Of a stretch of DNA of 64,000 nt, positions 13,101-25,330 are shown piece by piece (position 1 is the stretch's first letter; every line of letters begins with the position of its first letter). The DNA lies in contig JAUFSD010000003.1 in assembly GCA_033030425.1 (NCBI GenBank), positions 1,116,001 through 1,180,000 of the forward strand, written 5' to 3'. Below the pieces are notes generated by a model. The model made no database searches. It had not been told where the DNA came from and was given only the letters and a program-made list of their open reading frames with translations. The DNA comes from Verpa conica (Eukaryota; Ascomycota; Pezizomycetes; Pezizales; Morchellaceae). The translations under genes and the position numbers were made by a program.

Positions 13101-16100
13101 CAAATACCTTATTTGGTTAGCATGCCGCTCTGTCAGAGCTCGCACGTTTGTTGCTTTGGCCGATGAGTCGGCGATGGCACCGCGTGGCATCGGTTTGACA
13201 GGAAATTTGACGGATTGCGATATCCTAGCCTTAGTGGGGTGGAAAAACCGTTGCTCGGCGGGAAAACTGTTGAGCCTGTTTTCAATATCTTCCGTGGGGT
13301 CCGAGGATGGAAGGCGGGGGATGGGAGCTGGGGGGTTCTAAGCAACCTAACCTCCGAGGGACGGGGCTGGACCTAGTTCGTTAGAACTGGCCGACGCGTC
13401 TCTTTTGAGAGACCGATGTGAAAGAGAATAAAAGAGAGATAAACATCTCGCCTGTGGAAACCTGCGTCTCGTTTAATCAAGACAAAGGTACATACCCATG
13501 TACGGAGAATTATTCGGCGAAATTGAGATCGACGGGATATAGTGGTGAACGATCCCGGGGCGAAAGACAAAACAAACGAGAGTAGAAGAACTGAAAACCT
13601 ATAGAGAGAAAATTATTATGTATGACAGCTGCATGTCTCGTGATGGATTCGTTATAATTCCCCGACGGAACCGTTTCCCTCCTTTACCAGCTTGCGTGTG
13701 AGCCATGTGCGTGCATCAGGCACGGACCAGTCGGATCTTGGCTAATGAGGGCCAAGAAAAAAGGAAAGACACCATATGGCTCTGAAGCGAGTAAAGCGAC
13801 AGAAGCGAAAGAGCGAGGTTACAAAAAAAGGAATGTACATACAGTATGCACGAATAAAACAGGATTACTAGGGGCAAAAATTTCGGACGTTTTTGAACGA
13901 CGTCCAACAAGTTGCCCTTGCAGCTTTCCGGTGTGCCCCAGCATCGAATTTTGTCCAAGAGTGCAACGGTCAACCTGCAGTCTTTGATAACCTGTAAGAG
14001 ACGCACTGCAGCGGACGGGCAGCCTGCGCGTCATCCAGCAGAGGCCGGGCTGTTTGCCACACTCTGTTTCTTACAAGGAACCCTGTCGAAACGAGATCGT
14101 TTTTCTTCGATAATTCGGCATTCATCGCCAGAGACCGTCCGATAGTCTTTTTGTAGATTAGGCCATAAAGTTCGCATACATACATGTACCTTTATGCAAA
14201 ATAATTTTTCCTTTCTTTTTCCCCCCAGCTCTAGTTTCACACATCGCGACAACCACCACATCGTGCATGGACCCCAAGCTTCACATCTACGACATACGAC
14301 ACCTGAGACCATCTTCTAGAAGCCTTCCTCTATAGACAAGCTTGACGAAACGCTACGAGTCTGAATCACAAATCCGGAAAGTCGTTGTGCGGAACAACCC
14401 CGGGCCACCGTGCGTCTTGACGTGATTTGCGTTACCCCGCCGCCACCACATCTTCACACACACAGCATCCGCAAAAGGGTATATGTGACAACAGATAAGT
14501 TTCGCTTCATATATTCCCTACACACAACAATGAACATCTCGCATCACTGTTTATCAACCTTATCGCGGGTCTCGGGAGCCAAACCCAATCGATCGGGCTG
14601 CATATACGCAGGTTTCGATTTTGGAGGTCAAAGCGTGACAGTCACTGCAGTGATTTTCTGTAGGTATCATCTCAAAAATATTGAAACAGCATATTTGTTA
14701 TAGCCTCGGACCAATCCGATACACAGCACATCCTGTACGCGTAGAAAGAGAAGTCTTGTGACAGGGGAAGGGGAGAAAAAAGAAATATCGCAAACTTCTA
14801 GCTCCGTTCCAGAAGATTTCGCTAAGCTTAAGATGCCGTCTTCCATCAGCTTCTCGAAGGGCTTGGAGTAAGATTTTAGCGTGCGTCATATATTCCTGTG
14901 CGCTATAATTGTGTCAAGTATAGATGACTTTCCGAAACAACGGGTTTAGTCTGTTCGCATGGCTATCATGATACAGATTGTCAGATACTGTGATGCGAGA
15001 TCGTGATATAGAGTGCATTCTGTGCGATAAAGACGATCTGAGACGATTTCCCACCTCTGTAGCAAGATCCGGAGCCTTAGAGATATCATTCGTGTATTAC
15101 AGGCAATGTGTTCCATTTACTAAAGGGAGAACCTGGTCATGGGAGAGGTAAATTAGTTTCGTAGTTTTCAGGTAGACTCACTGTCATTTGAACAAAACAT
15201 GTTCTCCTATGCTTGGGTAACTACTCACCGCTCCAGCAAATGTCAACACAAGTAAGACAATATATAGAGGCTTTATAGATATATGAGGGGGTTATGAGAG
15301 GGATCAACTTTGTATCTTTAATCAATCCCTCGTCAATGCACTCAACTCTCTCACGAGGGCCATCACTTGACTGGCAGCCAACAGTTTCAAGTCCAGACAC
15401 GCAAATACCATGTCAGGGGCAAGAGATACACTCTATATTTATACTATAAACTTTATAACTAATGCCAACTGTTTGTTTATTGGAGTCCATAATGGTCTCT
15501 CTGTGTGTCTGCAAGATTTCTTAGTGTTTTTTTAGGGGGATGTAGTTGAATTTTCGGAGTAGAAATTTATTTTATTTTTAGTTATTTTTTACGTTCGTCG
15601 TTGTGGTTGGTTGACCCATGACGACGTTGTCGTCCAGGGAAACCGGGGTACGCACAGTAACCTAAAAATCTGGTAAGAAAACCATTTCCCCGGTAAAATA
15701 TAAATATAAATCAATTAAAAAATAATATAAAAGAAGGCAAACCTACAGTAGCCCGCATTTTTCTGGTAGCCATACTATCCAGGAACCCTCGCTTTCCAGG
15801 AGGCCTAGTTTCGTAAAGACTGGCTCATGGCGATCAACCCGGATACAGCAGCTATATTTCTGCTTCACCGAAACATACTCGCATATGAACCTGACTAGAA
15901 CGGTATAGCCAGCCACACATCTGCCCAGTGTCAAGCATATGTACGTCAACTCTGTTAGAGTAGGTAGTATAAAGTGTCTTTAGCTGGCTGCCTTAGCGAT
16001 AAGAAGCGAGCAGACGGAAAGCTTGCCATAGTGCGCACATGCAGCCCAGGTCAAAATCAAAGAGAATATACATACTTGTTTGTGTCTCCGCACCCCCACA

Positions 16101-17922
16101 TTCACCTACAGCTAATCCAGGAAAAGCCCGCAGACCGTGTGAGAATTCTAATTAAAGAAGTGAGTAGTAGACACGACGACGTAGACTAAACACCCTCACT
16201 CGCAAAAGTATGGTATGGTCCGGCAAGTGATGGCAGCCGGTCAAATGGAGTATCAAACCGGGCCCCTAAATCCGATAAGGAAGCGAATAGGAGTCAAGTG
16301 ACAAGTCACTGCTATCGTCGTCGTCATCGTCACTACCATGCAAGTCCTGTGGGGCATCAGGTTAAAAACAGAAGGGCCAGGCTTCTTTCGCTTTTAACGG
16401 GGATCGAGAGGAATAGATGATGATCTGAAGCACAATCTACTCGAACTGGCCGGATGCTCCGTCGTGGCGTGAATGCCTTCTGGTTAAAGAAAAATAAGAA
16501 GATAGAGACTGGATGTAACCTGTGCACAGGGCATTTTCCGTCCCTCTCATAATACATGTATCTCTCCTTCATCCCCAGCCGTATTTACCCTCAGGTTATA
16601 CTGCTCACAACCGGAGAAAAAGAAAAAAAAACACAGTATGCCTGCTCTGCCCTGCCAATGTAACCGTTTACTATTGTGAAAGGAGATCCTTCCCATATCT
16701 TCTCCGATCTATTGCAGCAGGCGGGGGAACCAGTGCACTCGGCAAACAAAGCTAAACCCGAAAGACCAATTGTCCCTGTAGATATTTTTCCGGTATTAGA
16801 GAAGACACTGGGTTGGGTGGCAAAGCAATATCTTTCACGTTTTTCTCTTCCCGAGCCGGGAAATGGTGGGCATTAACAGTGATATATCGGCGCTTGCATT
16901 CCCACATGGGTCAAAGAACAGGGAACTTGGCCCCTAACTAAAATGAAGACAAATAAAATCTCTTCAGGAAAGCCCTATGGTCTGACATGGGAGAGCGGAA
17001 AAACATCAAACAGAGAGGGGGCACCGGTGCACCCCCCTCCTACTCGGAAGGACCCGGTAAAAGGATGAATGTAAATGCGGAGAGTGAAGGGCATGTTACT
17101 GTGTGGAGATATGTATGGGGTGGCTAAAAGGGATGCTGGCTTCGATCACGAGGGCCCAGACTAGGTACGATCATTTCTAATCTAAAGTTATGATCCTTGC
17201 CCATCGTGCCGGCTTCATTAACGAGCGAGCGGCGAAATTGAGTTATCAGTGGGTTTGTGTGGGCGTTTGGGGTGGGGTGGGGTCTGCTCCCCATAACTCA
17301 GACCATGTATAGTGAATTTTCATAGCATATGGAGGCAGGCTGCAAAGGGGAGGGGGTATTGTATCCGCAGCTATCAATCGTTGCAATTTCAGCGCAGTTT
17401 ATCGGAAGTTGCATTAGAATGAGGGAACGGGGTACATTATGTATGAACTAGGGTGATATTGCTTCATCCGTGTGTGCGTAGACGCTTGTTGGGGAACAGG
17501 GATTCGGGCTCGGAGCAAAAAAGATGCTCAGCCTGACTTTCGGCTCTTTGAGAAAGAAGGCACAGATGGAAGGGACAGAGATGGTCAAGGCGGTAAAAGA
17601 CTTCCAGATGTGTATTTACACCTATAAAATTTTCATTTCGGAATGAGAAGCCGACCCAAGTTTAACGCCACGCATGGCCTATCATTTAATACTCCTTGCT
17701 GCAGCCTTGAAGAAAGGTCCTGGTCGAGAGAGTTCGCACCACCCGGGGCCTCAATCGATAGATAATCTTCTATTTGATAAAATTACCACCTCATTCTGAT
17801 CCACGTAGTGTTATTAAGGACCTTAGGCCGTCGTGCCTTATTTGTCGAGTTGCAGAACTCTCACTTTCACACCTGATCTCGACCTCACAATCCACTAACT
17901 TGAACCAACTCACTTTTCTGTC
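10193..17922. other. 7.7-kb non-coding region upstream of the homeobox gene
   Basis: No gene can be supported between the homeobox gene and HPR1. Unlike the AT-rich spacers elsewhere, the first 4 kb is GC-balanced and low-complexity. On the minus strand (the homeobox gene's sense) there are long pyrimidine tracts at about 11100-11220 and 12950-13020, and CAG/CAA-like triplet clusters at about 11600-11650 and 12100-12160. Such composition is usual for long promoters or 5' leaders of fungal developmental regulators. Many open frames here have biased composition and no family resemblance. TACATGTA occurs at 14181 and 16553. The section from 14.8 to 17.8 kb shows no structure I can name. Confidence 0.5.
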
Positions 17923-20245
17923 TCAAGTCGAAGTTGTGGACTTTTCAACATCAGCCAAATTTACCCTGTTAGCAACCGGTACCGCTTCCTGGTTCTTGTT
18001 GGACTGTATCTGTTGATTCACCTTGGGCCTGGCTTCTTCTTTTGTCTTCTCATCCACGTCAAATAGCATTTCCAAATCATTCCTATCTTCATCAAACTTA
18101 TCGTCAAACTTGTTGAATAGATGAAAACGATCTCGTGATGCGATACGTAGGGCCTTCCAAGTCTTTGTGAATTTTGCATTTTGGGCTTCTTCGATATCTG
18201 GTGGTAAAAGTGCATCTTTAATGTCTTCTTCGGCCTGCTTTACACCTGACCGGAAGGACTCGGGTGAAGGGATACGATGTCTATCTAGAGTTAGAAATAA
18301 AAAAGGACTTGATACGAAAAAAAGTACCGTAATAGGGGAGCTCACCTCTCCTCATCGGTCAACCCCTCCATCCCCGCAGCATTTCCAGTCCCTTGCCAAA
18401 GTTTGCTCAGGGTCGGTGTCCCCATGACATACCGAAATGGGCCCTCCGGGACACACTGCTCCCCAGCCTTGCGCTTCGCATCTTCAAAATCTGCCTCGGC
18501 TAGAGGGGGCATATCAAATGACTGGCAACTCTCCGCTTTCCACCGCACCCAATTCTGTTCTCTAGTAAGAACAGTATTGATAAGACGCATGAAAAGTCGA
18601 CCAGATTGATTAGGCTGCAGGCTAGCAGATATCTGAGTGCGTGTGCTGATAGCCCATTGCTCCTGTGTTGTGTTTCCGTTAGCTTCAGAGGGTACACCAT
18701 ATTAATCCACCAGTTAATAATTAAATAGTTGTAAACTATAGAAAAGCTCACATCTTCCGGACTCAATGTATAGGGATATTGAACTGATCTATTGGGTGTC
18801 TTGATATCCTTCCATTTATCCTTTGCCCCGGTTGTAAGGCTCAGTAAGAAGTCAATCAAAATCATTGCCTGCACGAGCACATGCCTTCTGAACGTTAAGT
18901 CGCTAATCTGTCATTTGCATGAATCTCAGTTTTAATTTCACATAAAGTGTCAATCGTGGGGATAGGAGGGATCCTAGTTACCTCAAGTTCAAATAACTCC
19001 CGGCTAGTCAAATATTTAGGATTAAATCCTTCTCCATGTGATTCATCTTCCTCGCTCTCTTCTCTCTTCCTTTTCTCCCCAGTAGCCACAACACTAGCTT
19101 TCTTGTCATCTGGCCGCTTAGGTACATTCGTTGAACCTTCTACTTTTCCCGAGCCACCAGTAGTCTTCACAGCCTCTTCATCTGCTACCTGAAATCTCGC
19201 CATTGTTGCAGAAAGTCCTTTTTTAAAATTTTCTAGTGTCCCAGGTATCTGTAATAGCCGCTGCGGATCCGCAAAATCGCGTTGTAAAGACCAAAAAATC
19301 GGGTATAGTGCATTGGCATCTAGAACCTCGAGAGCCTTTTTTGACTCCTGTCCAGCAGTAAAAGAGACAACTTTAGCACCTTTTATACCGTCATCACTCT
19401 TTGCATCTCCTTCAGCAGCGGAAAATAGTTCTTCTTTTTTCCCCTCTTCTTCCTTCTGGTCAATTTCCATTTCCTGCACCAGGACTGATTCTTGGGGAAT
19501 ATCATCGTACACGGTTACATTTTGAGTGTTGAATTCGCCCCTCAAATTGACCCCAGACTTTTCACCAATAGGAAAGCTTTTGCTTAGGAAGATTAATATT
19601 CGTCCACAAAAGATAGTGTCTTCAGTTTTCGATAATCTCCGGAGCAGCTCGTTACAAAGACGCAGTAGGATAAGACCTTTCCCTTTACCTCCTTCAATTC
19701 CAGTCGTTATTCGTTCGATCCGAGACTCGAGATATTGAAAGAGGAGCTCGCAGGATGGGATCGTTTGAGAGTCAAAGAGCTCCTCAATTAGGGCAAGAGG
19801 TAGACCGGGTTCGGAGATTTCTGTGTGACTAGTGTAAGATAAGTTGGGTATAAAAAAATTCATGGGTGGCATACCAAGCTCCGCAAACACCAAGGCTAAG
19901 TCTAGTAGATTACCGAACGCGATCAGAGTCTCATTACTAACGGAAGTGTCTTTTGTCTGAATTTCGTTAGCAATTGTGATTGGAAGATGACACACCGAGG
20001 ACACTTACAGCAAGTTCGTACAATATCGTCTTGCACGCTGTCTCGAGCGAAGTCTTATAGAGCTCATCGGTAGGTTGAGTTGTAGGTTTGATTTGGCCCA
20101 AGTACTCAGCGTCGAAATCTGGCTCAGCCAGTGGGGGCTCGAGGGAGCTCTTCTTGACTACCGAAAGGATTTGCTTTAGGTAAGATATGAAGTTATCGAC
20201 GCCCCTCGCGGTAGAAGCACCACCGGCTAGAAGAGCAGGTGACAT
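17923..20245 (-). CDS. HPR1: THO complex subunit 1 (Hpr1/THOC1)
   Basis: Exons 20245-20009, 19956-18982, 18907-18752, 18662-18346 and 18280-17923 encode 680 residues. The efThoc1 family is recognised by LLRLCNELLRRLSK, FCGRILIFLSKSFP, LRGEFNTQNVTVYDD, YPIFWSLQRDFADP and, across two splice joints, TFRRHVLVQAMILIDFLLSL and QNWVRWKAESC. THO packages nascent mRNA and couples transcription to export in the nucleus. An acidic/Lys-rich spacer lies between the two conserved halves. At the last intron the acceptor at 18281 must be used; the earlier AG a few bases upstream would put a stop codon in frame. The start is the first ATG of the open exon (20245). The C-terminus ends soon after the conserved region, so any death-domain-like tail found in animals is absent. 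Confidence 0.93.
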
Positions 20246-23013
20246 GGTGTGACTGAACAATAAAAGCAGCGCCTGGACGTCGTGAAAGAAGAAACAAAAG
20301 GGGAAGACGTGAGAGGATGTCTGAACAGGGTTTGCGTGTGGTTCTCACTCACCAAAAGGCACGCGTTAGGTTACCCGTCGCTTCGGTTAATGGACCGAAA
20401 TGCCAAGGGCTGTTCGTTGTGCAGTACTGGATGTTACCCGGCTGAGGTCTGCCCTTGAGGAATCCCTGATGTTTGTCCAAAGTGCAATTTACGCCACTGC
20501 ATAGGAGCCGCACAGGCACAGTGCAGCTTAATTAAGTGAATGTATGACGAGTTAAATCTGATAAACAGACGAGTATCAAACTCTCGGATTCTTCGGAACT
20601 CTCTCTATACAGAACGGATTCACGAACCGCCTCCCTCATGTCACCTCCCCCAAACTAGTGTCTGCAGTCCTTCACACCGCAGGAAGCGGACTGGGTTTTT
20701 TTTTATATTATCATCACAACCGAAACCTCCCCTGTCAGATGACGACCGTATTTATCAGAGATCACCAATTACAGTTGACCAGGGGCGCGTAGATTTTGCC
20801 GATATTAGAGGAGGGGTGCGTATCGGAACATCACTAGGGTGCTAAGCTTTCTGTAAATTTTTGTAACGCATAGCCTTATGTAAAATTAACTCTTATTATA
20901 TCTTTGAACCACCTTCGGCCTTTTCAGGATGTTTGCGAGGTCTGGAGTCATCAAAAAGGCGGGAGGCTTCTTTATGACGGCTGATGGGGGCCGGGAAGCA
21001 GGTAAAAGTCGTCATCTTAGCGTCTAAACGCGGTAAATCTGTCGCCTTACAAGCACCGGCTTCGGTAAGATAAACCATTGTTAGAGGATATACATTTCGT
21101 GAAACGGGTTTCTTCCAATTAGCGGGCCAATAGCCGGTCATTTAAGGATTCCCCACTTTTTTATATTGGTTACACTGATCCCCCAGGCGAGATTCACTCT
21201 CTACTCTACAAATACCCAAGATAAAGGTAGCGGATAGCGGTAAGTTTGCGGTCCGTGGTCCTGATTTTCTGGATTGTTCTATTGGCGCGGGGGTCAGGGG
21301 AAGCGTAACTACATAGCAAGAAAAGCACCATCGTCATTATAATCCCAGGTCTCCGGGCCGTGGTTTCCGTCTCTAGTGCTGTACGCGATCTGGGGAGAAC
21401 TCTCCATGAAATCAACTCAATTGATTGTCAGAGATCGGCATACCCGTCCAACAAGGTACGCGTGTTTTTGAGACACTTAATCTTACTTTCAATCGCCTTG
21501 TTGAATCTGCAGTGATCAAGATGAGATAGCACCAATTTGATTTAGGCAGTCTGCTACGTAAAGATGTTATATCATATCTTCACTGAGTAATAGTTGTCTA
21601 GCTAGGTTAGAAATGAAGGGCAAAGACTCAGGAGCACCTGGCTTAACGGCGAATGATGAAGTATTGCTGGAGAGATCCTGTTCTTTGGGTAGGTCAGATC
21701 ATAGTATATCACTCGCTTTTCTAAAATTATCTTAATATTCCTAAGGTCTAGCCCCAGCGTGCAACTCGCGCCAAGTTTCTAGATGAAACAGATTTCGTGA
21801 AGGCATTGACCCGCTCATCTCCGACAAAAGCTGGTCTATCAAACCTTTCGGGAGTTTACGTATAATTAAATTTCGACTAATCGGGCTATTCTATCAATGA
21901 CGTTATTGCCGAGTTCGGCAAGTAACCAAATGAGTAATGGTTGCCGTGCCAGGAAATGAGGTTATGATCATCCGATAGGCGAGGTGTATATACAATTTCG
22001 GGTTATTAGTGAGTACATGTAATTATCAGGTTCAGATGCTTATCGGAGTTTCAAGCGACGCAAAATGTCCTCACGCCAAGACAGAATGATATCAGGCCAC
22101 TTTTTTTTACTTTGGTATCCTTTAGGATAGGACGCCCGCTAGTAGTTTCTGGGATAAGCGCATAGGGACTTGAAACCAATGAATGAATTCTTGTGATGCC
22201 ATTCTCTTTGAGATATTCGGGAGTATTTGACTTATCCCTATTATTAAAGTTCGAGTGATGTCTGGTGTTTACTGTGGTGGTGGCTTGTTATTTATCGAAT
22301 CCACGTAACCTATATAGGTGATACTAGTATGTGCTCTATATGTAATTTTAGTGTATTTCCCTATTTCAAATTGTTTTTAGGCACTATAAACTAGGGCTTT
22401 CTAGATGGAAATCTATTAAGAGAAGCATATCTAGTACGCATATTAATATTTTTATGAGTGACTTACCGTGATTAAAGTATTATAGGTACTTTTTATTGGC
22501 CCTTACTTTTTGAGAAACGCAGGGCCTCATAGAGCCCCCTAGAAAAATCATGAATTCTTTGGGACAGTTAGGAATTTTATTATAGCTAGTGGGCTTAGAA
22601 GATTATGGAGATAAAGTGCTTCTTCTCGTGTTCATCGATGTTTACCTATAGTCATGTAATCTTAATATTTATAGAGGTAAAAAGACAAGCTACATGTAAT
22701 TTTGAAGATATTGGCCTAACTAGCACATTTACTCACGTTTAAAGCTAATGATTATATTGCCTGGATCCGGGGAAATATTTGGACCACACATAGGAGAAAT
22801 GTATTAGTAACTACATGTACATGTATAAACAATGAACTCACAGGCTACGATAATCGTAACAGTGTAGTACCCATAAAATATAGGTCTGCTAATACGATAA
22901 GGTGGGCCTTGATACCAATTTCCCCCTTTCTTGCATATACACCCCATTAATAAGTTTCTAGTACCAAGTTAAATTAAATGGGGCCTACTATCAACTAACC
23001 CCACATTTTTAGC
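20246..23013. other. AT-rich spacer, no gene recognised
   Basis: 2.8 kb between the HPR1 start and the end of the RNase H-like gene. Short open frames (for example 20896-21141 minus) have no recognisable family. The region from 21.5 kb onward is AT-rich and contains TACATGTA at 22014, 22691, 22812 and 22818, the last two overlapping. No inverted or direct terminal repeats were found by eye. Confidence 0.5.
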
Positions 23014-25092
23014 TCATACACCCTCTCTCGTAACACCAGCATTGAAATCGACATTTCTGGAATCTACATCATTGGCATCTACACCACCAGAATATCTATT
23101 ACAAATATCTGCGTTACTAGTGCCTGTACCCCTTGTACCTGTATCTTTTGTATCTGAGTTCTTTGTATCCTCATCTTCAATACCTAATTTTTTAGCACTG
23201 GCATTCTCAACACTCGCATGACTACCACCCAGATTACCAGGAAACACACTGAGATCTATTTCTTTGGAGTGTGGGCTATTAGCATTTTTAGTGTTTGTTA
23301 TAGCATGATGACTAGAACATGAATAGCCACTAAATTCCGAAGAATTATCATCTATGTCAATTTGTTTTGATAAGGCCCTCTCACGAGATGTTTCGGTGCC
23401 TTTATGAAAAAAATGGATAGTCCCATCTGCTTCCTTGAAAAACTCAAGGGTATCTTGTAACCCTCTCTTTTCCTCTGTAATATTTAGAACTTCTTTTAGA
23501 AATGTCCAGTCTAGGATCTCTAAGATCCCCATGGCGCTATATTTGTGACTATCAGCTAATTTTGAGGCGAACTCCTCAAATCTGTAACAGACCTCTGGAT
23601 AGAAGAAACTTGCGATATGTGTATTTATAGAGCTAGGGAATGTAGAATACGTCTCTATTGTATCTTGTATCATAGCTCCTTGGGGGGCTGCGTTTTCTTG
23701 AATAAACTTTGCGTTTGCTTGAACCTGGCTGTTTACAAAGTCGATTTTTTTTTGCTTTGCCATATAAGTATTGCAGGATATATGAGGCGTGCTAATATAT
23801 AGTGTCTCATGGAACTCTAACTCTTCCCATTCTTTTATGTTATACCTGCCTGAGGCTTGAGCGTCGCCAAAGTCCTTCATGCACAAATACATTTCACTAT
23901 ATTTCTGGCCACATTGAGCTAAATGACGAGCAGCCTGGAGCCCTTTTGTTTTCTTTTCGACTCTTTCAAAGACGAAAAGATCTTTTTTCATCCACACAAT
24001 ATTTCCTAGCACCAAACCTCCATCGAATACAGCATTCCAGTACTTCAAAGCTGACCAGAATCCTATTTTCTTCCCTTGCTTATTTCTCCAACCCCTTTCC
24101 TTATACTCTCTAAGAGTTCCACCCGGATTTAGCAAATCAACCATTAGCTGTGAGTCAGTAAAGATTCTGATAGAGTTAAATGTAGGGGTGCCGAAGATAA
24201 ACCCTCCATCTATTACGAGATCTGCCACGGCTATTATGCCCTCCATCAGTGCTGCTTCCTGCCTTGGCAACCCTTCCATTTTCGTAGGCAAGGACATATT
24301 ATACACCGAACCGGGCCCAAAAAAGACACCGTAACCCCCTCCTTCAGGATTATGAAGCTTTGGGGCATCCAAAGGTGCAACTCCGCAGACATAAACCATC
24401 AGCTCGCCTTTATTATTGACATCAAACCCATTTACTCTGTTTTCAGGATCCCATGGAACAAAGTCAACGGAGCCTTGACGAAGTATTGGTTCCAAGGCAA
24501 GACCAGGATAGGCATTTAAAAACTCTCTACCCAAGACCATTTGTATATCCACACAATGATGACCGGGGAAGAGTTCCTTCACCACCTTCACCTCCAGGAT
24601 GTATGGACGTTCGTGTATAAAAATCCGGATATTCTGGACCCCAAGAATGAATTTTTTGTCATCTATCTGAAACTCCCCAAGAGCTAAAACCTCTGGACAT
24701 ATGGCTATTAGTGGTTTTGAGTCCGACCCAACCACGGACTCAAGAGCGAATGACATATGGGTAGACCAGTCGATAACGCAATAAATTTCTTTGTACTGGT
24801 AGTGTATTTTTTTCTCAGCCTCTTTCTTGAGAGTCTTAAAACGAAGGAAATCGAGAGCTTCGTCGTCTTGCTCATAGTTTGATACCCCTGGGCCAGCGAG
24901 ATTATCGGCAGGGAGACTAACATAGGGGGTCTGTAGTATGGCGATGAAGCCATGATCGCTTGTCAGCTCACTGAAGGGGGGTCTGGCAAATATCATGCCT
25001 AGCCTATTGCAAGGGGCGGGCTCACCCCCCGGCTTTGGGTCCGGCATTCTGCCCTTGACCGGGAGTTTAGTATTGATTTGTGGAGTCTTCAT
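23014..25092 (-). CDS. Intronless 692-residue protein with degenerate RNase H-like domain; possible protease-like segment
   Basis: A single uninterrupted frame from ATG at 25092 to the stop at 23014, remarkable among the intron-rich neighbours. Residues 229-392 follow the fungal RNase H1 order: MVYVCG (usually VYVDG), GGGYGVFFGPGSVYN, RQEAALMEGI with the acidic E279, IRIFTDSQLMVDLL with D313, ERGWRNKQGKK, then VWMKKD and AARHLA (usually AD.LA). The first and last metal-binding Asp are thus Cys236 and about Ala388, so catalysis is doubtful. Residues 100-215 (VIDWSTHMSFA, then MVLGREFLNAYPGL) faintly resemble a retropepsin, but this is weak. The last 120 residues are Asp/Asn/Thr/Gly-rich and probably disordered. 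The long intact frame argues that it is expressed and under selection. Domesticated retroelement fragment and lineage-specific RNase H family member are both possible. Confidence 0.7.
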   Translation of the reverse strand: MKTPQINTKLPVKGRMPDPKPGGEPAPCNRLGMIFARPPFSELTSDHGFIAILQTPYVSLPADNLAGPGVSNYEQDDEALDFLRFKTLKKEAEKKIHYQYKEIYCVIDWSTHMSFALESVVGSDSKPLIAICPEVLALGEFQIDDKKFILGVQNIRIFIHERPYILEVKVVKELFPGHHCVDIQMVLGREFLNAYPGLALEPILRQGSVDFVPWDPENRVNGFDVNNKGELMVYVCGVAPLDAPKLHNPEGGGYGVFFGPGSVYNMSLPTKMEGLPRQEAALMEGIIAVADLVIDGGFIFGTPTFNSIRIFTDSQLMVDLLNPGGTLREYKERGWRNKQGKKIGFWSALKYWNAVFDGGLVLGNIVWMKKDLFVFERVEKKTKGLQAARHLAQCGQKYSEMYLCMKDFGDAQASGRYNIKEWEELEFHETLYISTPHISCNTYMAKQKKIDFVNSQVQANAKFIQENAAPQGAMIQDTIETYSTFPSSINTHIASFFYPEVCYRFEEFASKLADSHKYSAMGILEILDWTFLKEVLNITEEKRGLQDTLEFFKEADGTIHFFHKGTETSRERALSKQIDIDDNSSEFSGYSCSSHHAITNTKNANSPHSKEIDLSVFPGNLGGSHASVENASAKKLGIEDEDTKNSDTKDTGTRGTGTSNADICNRYSGGVDANDVDSRNVDFNAGVTREGV

Positions 25093-25242
25093 GTTAGACA
25101 GATCTTTGGGCGGACAAGAGGCTGGCGATGGGGTTCTTTTTTTAGGGTGATGGATTTCTTTCTCGGGGTGAAGTGAAGTGAAGTGAAGTGTATTGCCAAG
25201 CCTAGTAGTTTTTGAATACGTTCATCACATGCGATCACTCGA

Positions 25243-25330
25243 GTTATAGTCCGCACTAGTGTATGAATGAATTACATGTAATCATAAGTACATGGAGCCC
25301 AAATAGTCCGCACTATATGTAGTCATAAGA
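25243..25330 (-). repeat. Sequence related to the 3' part of the GatA-intron insertion
   Basis: TCATAAGTACATGGAGCCC at 25282-25300 matches TCATAAATACATGGAGCCC at 61059-61077 at 18 of 19 positions, and both are followed by a TCGCACT/TCCGCACT word. A TAGTCCGCACTA word occurs on both sides (25246 and 25303), giving a short tandem arrangement. It is taken as a decayed copy or solo end of the same family. Confidence 0.5.

Noticed and set aside
18281..18300. Apparent in-frame stop in HPR1 near the last intron
   Set aside because: It appears only if the first AG is used as acceptor. The next AG (18281) removes it and restores the conserved sequence, so the gene is not broken.
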